Assembly: GCF_001458595.1 (NCBI RefSeq)
Contig: NZ_LN890328.1
Coordinates: forward strand, 1,918,903-1,982,902
Origin: Clostridium neonatale
GTDB taxonomy: Bacteria; Bacillota; Clostridia; Clostridiales; Clostridiaceae
Direction of reading: 5' to 3'
DNA length: 64,000 nt
This document shows positions 58,580 through 64,000 of the stretch, in pieces. Within the stretch, counting starts at the first letter, position 1, and every line of letters starts with the position of its first letter. The notes beneath the pieces were generated by a model. It made no database searches. It was not told the origin of the DNA and saw nothing but the letters and a program-made list of their open reading frames with translations. The position numbers and the translations under genes are program-made.

Positions 58580-59392
58580 TTATAATAACTTTGTTAAAAA
58601 ACTTTTTCTATGTATATCACATATTCCATACTTTTTTAAAGCTTCCACGTGTTTTTGAGTTCCGTATCCAACATTATTCTCAAAGTCATATTGACTATAT
58701 TCTTTTGAATATTTTTTCATGAGATTATCTCTATAATCTTTAGCTACAATTGAAGCAGCTGCAATACTCGCACTTTTAGTATCTCCTTTTATAACGCTTT
58801 TATTTAAAATATTTATTCCTTTTACCAAATATCCATCTGATAAAACCAAATCTGGTTTTACTTTTAACGAATTACAGCTTTCTAAAAATACTTTATTATT
58901 TGAATACGCTATTCCTTTTTCATCAATTTCTTTATTTGATGATATTGAAATACTATATGCAATAGCTTTTTCTTTTATTATTTCTGCCAGTTTATTTCTC
59001 ATAGATTCTTTTATTTTCTTTGAATCATTTAAATATAATATTAAATCTTCATCTATAACTTTTAAGTCAAGTACTACTGCACATGCTACTATTGGACCTG
59101 CTAATGGTCCTCTTCCTACCTCATCTACACCTGCTATGTATTTATAATTTCCAAATGATTTATCAAATTCATACATTGATTTAACTCTATTTATTTCATT
59201 TAAATACAAGTCCAATTCCTTCTTTATTTTAGTTCCTAATGAAATAACATTTTTTCTTTTATCGCTAGACAAAACTTCAATTATCTCAAAAATTTCATTA
59301 GACTTATAGCTTTCCTCAATAGAAATTCCTTTTATAAGTTCTTTTATTTTATTAAAAGGCAGCTTTTCTAATTCTTTATTAATTATCTTCAT
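58580..59392 (-). CDS. rnhB: Ribonuclease HII
   Basis: A 270-residue enzyme that removes ribonucleotides from DNA. Core motifs: GVDEVGRGPLAGP with the first Asp and Glu, VLDLK-DSKKI, LSDGYLVKG, KGDTKSASIAAASIVAKD. The ~70-residue N-terminal extension is the one seen in Bacillus RNase HII. It overlaps rbgA by 14 bases. Confidence 0.97.
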   Translation of the reverse strand: MKIINKELEKLPFNKIKELIKGISIEESYKSNEIFEIIEVLSSDKRKNVISLGTKIKKELDLYLNEINRVKSMYEFDKSFGNYKYIAGVDEVGRGPLAGPIVACAVVLDLKVIDEDLILYLNDSKKIKESMRNKLAEIIKEKAIAYSISISSNKEIDEKGIAYSNNKVFLESCNSLKVKPDLVLSDGYLVKGINILNKSVIKGDTKSASIAAASIVAKDYRDNLMKKYSKEYSQYDFENNVGYGTQKHVEALKKYGICDIHRKSFLTKLL

Positions 59393-60245
59393 TGTTTTCC
59401 TCCAAAGGGGATTCTAAAGATATCTTTCCAATCTTTCCACCTCTAAACTCATCAAGTAAAATGACTGCCAATCTATTGTAATCAATTTGTCCCCCCGAAA
59501 TTAAAGTACCTCTCTTTTTACCTATAGCATCTAATGTGTCTATTGGATTTTCAAAAATTTCATTTAATTTATATCTTTCCTTTAATTCTTTTCCATATGT
59601 GTTTTGAAGACGTTCTACAAGTTTTAATGCTAATTCTTCAATATCCATTATTTCATCTTTTATTGCCCCTGTAAAAGCTAAATTTAATGCAGTATTATCA
59701 TCTTCAAATTTAGGCCATAATACTCCCGGAGTATCTAATAGCTCTATTCCTATACTTGTTTTTATCCATTGCTTGCTCTTTGTAACCCCTGGCTTATCAC
59801 CAGTTTTAGCTATATTATTTCTTGCCATTTTATTTATAAAAGTAGATTTTCCGACATTAGGAATACCAACAACCATAACTCTTGTTATGATCTTTACCAT
59901 TCCCTTAGCTTTTAGTCTATCATGCTTTTCTTTTAATAAATCCAATAAAGCTGGCTTTATAGCATTCAACCCATCACCTTTCAAGCAATTTACTTCAAGT
60001 ACTCTTACTTCCTCTTTAGTAAGATATTTAATCCACTCTTTAGTTGTTTTAGAATCAGTAAGATCACTTTTATTTAAAAGTATAATTCTTGGCTTTCCTT
60101 GTAATAAATTATCTATATCGGGATTAGCTGATGATCTAGGTATTCTTGCATCCCTAATTTCTATAACAGCATCAACTAATTTCAAATTTTCTTTAATTTC
60201 CCTTTGAGTCTTTCTCATATGCCCTGGGAACCAATTTATCGCCAT
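59379..60245 (-). CDS. rbgA: Ribosome biogenesis GTPase RbgA (YlqF)
   Basis: About 288 residues. A circularly permuted GTPase for late 50S assembly: G4 LLNKSDL comes first, then G1 GIPNVGKST and G3 DTPG. The N-terminus INWFPGHMRKT is characteristic. The ATG at 60245 is chosen, with AGGAGG just upstream; an in-frame ATG at 60335 would add 30 residues not seen in the family. It lies between rplS and rnhB as in Bacillus. Confidence 0.96.
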   Translation of the reverse strand: MAINWFPGHMRKTQREIKENLKLVDAVIEIRDARIPRSSANPDIDNLLQGKPRIILLNKSDLTDSKTTKEWIKYLTKEEVRVLEVNCLKGDGLNAIKPALLDLLKEKHDRLKAKGMVKIITRVMVVGIPNVGKSTFINKMARNNIAKTGDKPGVTKSKQWIKTSIGIELLDTPGVLWPKFEDDNTALNLAFTGAIKDEIMDIEELALKLVERLQNTYGKELKERYKLNEIFENPIDTLDAIGKKRGTLISGGQIDYNRLAVILLDEFRGGKIGKISLESPLEENNEDN

Positions 60246-60370
60246 ATATATTCCTCCTGTTTTATATAATATATAAAAATTCTTTATAAATCTAAATTTA
60301 TTTATATTATGTCTAAATATACTTAATATAAACAATATTAAATATACTTATTTTTAAAAAATTAAATATA

Positions 60371-60398
60371 AAAAAAAGGACTAAAACAGTCCCTTTTT
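60371..60398 (-). terminator. Terminator after rplS
   Basis: AAAAAGGACT pairs with AGTCCCTTTT around AAAAC, with a T-run leftward. Confidence 0.8.
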
Positions 60399-60402
60399 AT
60401 TA

Positions 60403-60753
60403 TTATCTAGTTAATAATTCTTTAACCTTAGCAGCTTTACCAACTCTATCTCTTAAGTAGTAAAGTTTAGCTCTTCTTACTTTACCTCTTCTTGCGATTT
60501 CAATCTTTTCGATAACTGGTGAGTTTATTGGGAATGTTCTTTCAACTCCAGTTCCGTAAGCAACTCTTCTTACAGTGAAAGTTTCTCTTAATCCACCATT
60601 TTGCTTTTTGATTACAGTTCCTTCGAACATTTGAACTCTTTCTTTGTTACCTTCTTGGATTCTAACATATACTTTGATAGTATCTCCAATATTAAAGTTT
60701 GGTAAATCGTTTCTTAATTGTTCAGCTTCTATAGCTCTTATAATTTCGTTCAT
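60403..60753 (-). CDS. rplS: 50S ribosomal protein L19
   Basis: A 116-residue L19 ([66 protein letters not shown]). It sits at the 30S/50S interface. It has its own promoter and a structured leader (60781-60840). Confidence 0.98.
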   Translation of the reverse strand: MNEIIRAIEAEQLRNDLPNFNIGDTIKVYVRIQEGNKERVQMFEGTVIKKQNGGLRETFTVRRVAYGTGVERTFPINSPVIEKIEIARRGKVRRAKLYYLRDRVGKAAKVKELLTR

Positions 60754-60780
60754 TGTGCTTTCCCTCCTTTAAGATAATTT

Positions 60781-60840
60781 GACGTTCTTAACATATTAAT
60801 AGTGCATGACAGAGGAACGCCCGTACTAGCACAAAGTTAA
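60781..60840 (-). promoter_or_regulatory. L19 leader RNA candidate with a pseudoknot
   Basis: Three pairings can be read in the leftward transcript: UUAAC (60840-60836) with GUUAA (60792-60788), GUGC (60832-60829) with GCAC (60805-60802), and GGCGUUC (60821-60815) with GAACGUC (60787-60781, one G-U). The last crosses the others, forming a pseudoknot. An L19 leader class is known in Bacillota. Confidence 0.6.
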
Positions 60841-60868
60841 TGATAACATATGTTTTTTTATTTTTCAA
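60840..60868 (-). promoter_or_regulatory. Vegetative promoter of rplS
   Basis: TTGAAA (60863-60868), 17-base spacer, TATCAT (60840-60845) on the minus strand. Confidence 0.7.
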
Positions 60869-60891
60869 CAAAAATTATAATATTTATAATT

Positions 60892-61608
60892 TTATTTCTT
60901 CTTTTCTTTTAAAAGCTTCATATCCTCTTTAGTTAATATAATATTCTTATACAAATCTGGTCTTCTTAACTTTGTAATATTAAGAGATTGCACTCTTCTC
61001 CATTTTCTAATATTCTCATGGTGTCCTGATAATAAAATTCCTGGCACTTCATCTCCTTCAAAGTTCTGAGGTCTAGTATACTGAGGATATTCTAAAAGGC
61101 CATCGTAAAAAGACTCCTCCATAAAGCTTTCTTCTTTTCCAAGAACACCTGGAATAAGTCTTAAAATACAATCTATAGTAGGTATAGCTGCCATTTCTCC
61201 TCCAGTCAGTACAAAATCACCAAGGGAAATTTCCATATCTATATGCTTATAGACTCTTTCATCAATACCTTCATAATGTCCACACAAAAATATAAGATTT
61301 TCTTCTTTAGATAATTCCTTAGCCATAGCTTGAGTCAACGTCTTGCCTCTTGGTCCTAAAAAAATAACCTTTCCTTTATTACTCTTCTTAGCATTCCTTA
61401 TGCTGTCTACAATAGGCTGTGGTGCCATTACCATACCTGCTCCACCACCATAAGGATAATCATCAACTTTTTTATGTTTATCCAATGTAAAATCTCTTAT
61501 ATTTATAATATCCATATCTACAATTTTATTTTCTTTGGCTCTTCCAATTATACTATGATCAAATATAGTAAACATTTCAGGAAAAAGTGTTAATATACTA
61601 ATCTTCAT
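60892..61608 (-). CDS. trmD: tRNA (guanine-37-N1)-methyltransferase
   Basis: About 238 residues. A SPOUT methyltransferase that methylates G37. Motifs: [48 protein letters not shown] (trefoil knot). The ATG at 61608 has AGGTGA eight bases upstream and overlaps the end of rimM by 11 bases. Confidence 0.97.
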   Translation of the reverse strand: MKISILTLFPEMFTIFDHSIIGRAKENKIVDMDIINIRDFTLDKHKKVDDYPYGGGAGMVMAPQPIVDSIRNAKKSNKGKVIFLGPRGKTLTQAMAKELSKEENLIFLCGHYEGIDERVYKHIDMEISLGDFVLTGGEMAAIPTIDCILRLIPGVLGKEESFMEESFYDGLLEYPQYTRPQNFEGDEVPGILLSGHHENIRKWRRVQSLNITKLRRPDLYKNIILTKEDMKLLKEKKK

Positions 61609-62107
61609 CTTGCCATTCACCTACAGGTCTTATAAGTACTTTCATATTTTCTATATCTACATCTAAAACTATATCTCTAAGTACTGGAATTAATAATTCT
61701 TTTGGCTCTTTAATCCAGTATACATCATTATTTTTAGTGCTTATTACATCAAAAATTTTTCCAAGCTCTTTTCCATTTACATCATATACTATACACTTTT
61801 TCAAATCTGAAACATAATAAGTATCTTCTGGGAGCTTTTCTTCCTTGTCTCTTGGTACTTCTATGTATTTTTGCTTATACATTTCAGCATCATTCATAGT
61901 ATCTATACCCTCTATTTTTAAAATCACTCTATCCTTTTGAAACTTAACTCCTAAAATGTTCATTTCAACTCCACCTACAAGAACACTCTTATATTTTTTA
62001 AACTTATTTACATCTTCTGTTAAAGGATAGACTTTTACTTCACCTTTTATTCCATGAGTATTAATTATTTGTCCTATTTTAAATAATTCTGCCAAATCTA
62101 ATTCCAC
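61598..62107 (-). CDS. rimM: 16S rRNA processing protein RimM
   Basis: A 169-residue 30S assembly factor with an N-terminal RimM barrel ([23 protein letters not shown]) and a C-terminal PRC barrel ([37 protein letters not shown]). It overlaps trmD and lies 240 bases after khpA. Confidence 0.97.
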   Translation of the reverse strand: MELDLAELFKIGQIINTHGIKGEVKVYPLTEDVNKFKKYKSVLVGGVEMNILGVKFQKDRVILKIEGIDTMNDAEMYKQKYIEVPRDKEEKLPEDTYYVSDLKKCIVYDVNGKELGKIFDVISTKNNDVYWIKEPKELLIPVLRDIVLDVDIENMKVLIRPVGEWQDED

Positions 62108-62302
62108 CTTCTTTAATTAAATTTTATTCTATATGTCTTATTTTCATAAATATCTATATTATATGTTTTATTCTCAATGTGAATTTTACATTTTCAATAA
62201 AATATTGTCAATCATATTTAAAATTTATCGTTTTGATTCTGGTCTCATTTACCTCTTATGATAATATTTATTATATTAATTACAATATATAATTTATTAA
62301 AT

Positions 62303-62338
62303 AAAAAGGATGTTCAAAACAATACATTTTGAACACCC
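62303..62338 (-). terminator. Terminator after khpA
   Basis: GGATGTTCAAAA (62308-62319) pairs with TTTTGAACACCC (62327-62338) with one mismatch, and a T-run follows leftward. Confidence 0.75.
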
Positions 62339-62347
62339 GCTTCATTT

Positions 62348-62575
62348 TTAGATGATTTCTACTAAAACTCGTTTATTATGTTTTACTGCTGCTGCTTTTA
62401 CTACCGTTCTAATAGCTTTTGCTATTCTTCCTTGTTTTCCAATTACTTTTCCAACATCCTCTGGAGCTACTTTTAACTCTAATATGATAGAAGCTTCCCC
62501 ATCAATCTCATTAACAGTAACAGCATCAGGATTATCAACAAGGGATTTAGCTATATATTCAACTAATTCCTTCAT
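62348..62575 (-). CDS. khpA: KH-domain RNA-binding protein KhpA (YlqC)
   Basis: A 75-residue single KH domain with the GKVIGKQGRIAKAIRTV motif (GxxG loop). In relatives it forms a partner complex with KhpB/Jag and influences cell elongation and RNA levels. It follows rpsP, the usual neighbour. Confidence 0.93.
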   Translation of the reverse strand: MKELVEYIAKSLVDNPDAVTVNEIDGEASIILELKVAPEDVGKVIGKQGRIAKAIRTVVKAAAVKHNKRVLVEII

Positions 62576-62623
62576 AAACGTTCTATAATTAGTATATACT
62601 AATTATAGTTTCACCTCCAAAAA

Positions 62624-62869
62624 TTACTTAATAAGACCTGCATTAGTTAAAAGTCTCTTAACTGTTTCTGTTGGTTGAGCTCCATTAGATAACCATTGGC
62701 TAACTTTTTCTTCATTAACTTTAACTTCAACTGGTTCAGTTAAAGGGTTGTAGTATCCAATTTCTTCGATGAATTTACCATCTCTTGGAGATCTTGAATC
62801 AGCAACAACTATTCTATAGAAAGGAGCTTTTTTAGCACCCATTCTTCTTAATCTCATTTTTACTGCCAT
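62624..62869 (-). CDS. rpsP: 30S ribosomal protein S16
   Basis: An 81-residue S16 ([54 protein letters not shown]). It lies 43 bases after ffh. Confidence 0.98.
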   Translation of the reverse strand: MAVKMRLRRMGAKKAPFYRIVVADSRSPRDGKFIEEIGYYNPLTEPVEVKVNEEKVSQWLSNGAQPTETVKRLLTNAGLIK

Positions 62870-62912
62870 TTTAATTTCACCTCCTTTATAGGATTATGAT
62901 ATATTTCAAATT

Positions 62913-64000
62913 CTAGAAAGGTAACTTGCCAAATAGGCCGCCCTTCTTAACTTGCTTTTGCATTGATTTCATCTGCTTCATGTTCTTTTTCATCATTTCA
63001 TAACTTTTCATTAATTTATTAACTTCTTGAATTGATGTCCCTGAACCTTTTGCAATTCTTGTTTTTCTTGACATTGACTTTGCTACAAGATTTGGATTTC
63101 TTCTTTCCTTAGCAGTCATTGAGTGAATTATAGCTTTAGTCATTGCCATTGTAGCTTCGCCTTTGCTTAAATCAACACCTTGTAATTCTTTTGCATTCAT
63201 ACCTGGTATCATTTCTAAAAGTTTGTTAAGTGGTCCAAGCTTAGCCATTTGATCCATAGCCATTAAGTAATCTTCAAAATTAAATTCTTGATTTAACATT
63301 CTCTTACCTAAATCAGCTGCTTCTTTTTCATCTATTGCTTCTTGAGCTTTTTCTATAAGTGATAATACATCTCCCATTCCAAGAATTCTAGATGACATTC
63401 TGTCTGGATAAAACACTTCAAAATCATTCATCTTTTCACCAACACCAATATATTTTATCGGTTTGTTAGTTATGCTTTTTATTGAAAGTGCGGCACCACC
63501 TCTTGTATCACCATCTAATTTAGTAAGAATAACTCCAGTTAAATCCAAGTCGCTATTAAAGCTTTCTGCAACATTAACAGCATCTTGACCAGTCATAGAA
63601 TCTACTACTAATAATATTTCTGATGGATTAACATTTTCTTTTATATCTTTTAATTCTGTCATTAGTTCTTCATCAATATGAAGTCTACCTGCAGTATCTA
63701 TTATAACTACATTATTTCCATTATCCTTTGCATGAGCAATACCAGCTTTAGCTATATCAACAGCACTTACTTTATCCCCCATTTGGAATACTGGAATTTC
63801 AATTTGCTTTCCTACCACTTCTAATTGTTTAATTGCAGCAGGTCTATATATGTCACAAGCTACAAGTAATGGTTTCTTGTTATTTTTTCTTAAGTTTAAC
63901 GCAAGCTTACCACACATTGTAGTTTTACCTGCACCTTGAAGTCCAACTAACATTATAACTGTAAGTCCACTACTGCTATAGTTTATTTTACTTTCACTTC
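62913..64000 (-). CDS. ffh: Signal recognition particle protein Ffh, 3' part
   Basis: The frame is open to the right edge, so the N-terminus is outside the window. The visible part starts near the end of the N domain, and GLQGAGKTT is the G1 motif, followed by DTAGRLHID, TKLDGDTRGG and the M domain (MDQMAKLGPLNKLLEMIPGM, MKQMKSMQKQVKKGG) that binds signal sequences and SRP RNA. The apparent ATG at 63953 is internal. rpsP follows it. Confidence 0.97.
   Translation of the reverse strand, partial: SESKINYSSSGLTVIMLVGLQGAGKTTMCGKLALNLRKNNKKPLLVACDIYRPAAIKQLEVVGKQIEIPVFQMGDKVSAVDIAKAGIAHAKDNGNNVVIIDTAGRLHIDEELMTELKDIKENVNPSEILLVVDSMTGQDAVNVAESFNSDLDLTGVILTKLDGDTRGGAALSIKSITNKPIKYIGVGEKMNDFEVFYPDRMSSRILGMGDVLSLIEKAQEAIDEKEAADLGKRMLNQEFNFEDYLMAMDQMAKLGPLNKLLEMIPGMNAKELQGVDLSKGEATMAMTKAIIHSMTAKERRNPNLVAKSMSRKTRIAKGSGTSIQEVNKLMKSYEMMKKNMKQMKSMQKQVKKGGLFGKLPF

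Overview
The window is a low-GC, strongly AT-rich bacterial chromosome segment whose gene content and order point to Clostridium sensu stricto (Bacillota). The evidence is a reverse rubrerythrin, SpoVS, CodY, RNase Y, PolC-type polymerase, and the conserved run ffh-rpsP-khpA-rimM-trmD-rplS-rbgA-rnhB ... rpsB-tsf-pyrH-frr-uppS-cdsA-dxr-rseP-ispG-polC-rimP-nusA-ylxR-ylxQ-infB-rbfA-nrnA-truB-ribF-rpsO-pnp-ymxG-ylmC. A species close to C. butyricum or C. beijerinckii is plausible but not proven. Nearly all genes lie on the minus strand. No tRNA, rRNA, CRISPR array or transposase gene was seen.

Region 1 (1-13,300) is the accessory part. It holds the end of a reverse rubrerythrin gene, a DUF1540 protein, a GNAT acetyltransferase, an HD-domain protein, and a two-gene osmoprotectant-type ABC transporter. 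Behind the transporter is a BusR-like GntR/RCK_C regulator, with a repeated AAGT-N4-ACTT palindrome between regulator and transporter. Next comes a riboflavin operon (ribD-ribE-ribBA-ribH) behind an FMN riboswitch. A DUF6398/TPR-like protein and a divergent Amidase_6-type cysteine hydrolase follow. A 730-bp gene-free stretch then carries two large inverted hairpin units with conserved tips and different, re-paired stems; this is the most unusual object in the window.

Region 2 (13,300-25,950) holds purB, HPr, spoVS, rny, recA, pgsA, rimO, ftsK/spoIIIE, a TepA/ClpP-like protease, aspartate kinase and a PRC-barrel protein. Several promoters are readable, including a sigma-H-type promoter for spoVS and a LexA (SOS) box at the recA start site.

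Region 3 (25,950-64,000) is the core information-processing and envelope block: RNA turnover (pnp), translation factors and ribosomal proteins (S15, S2, EF-Ts, RRF, L19, S16, IF-2, NusA, RimP/RbfA/RimM/TrmD/TruB), DNA replication and topology (PolC, TopA), the MEP isoprenoid and lipid-carrier genes (dxr, ispG, uppS, cdsA), protein targeting (Ffh), CodY, and DNA uptake/processing (DprA, YifB, YraN). The leaders of rpsO, rpsB and rplS fold into conserved-looking structures, as expected for ribosomal-protein autoregulation. Many genes end in clear Rho-independent terminators.
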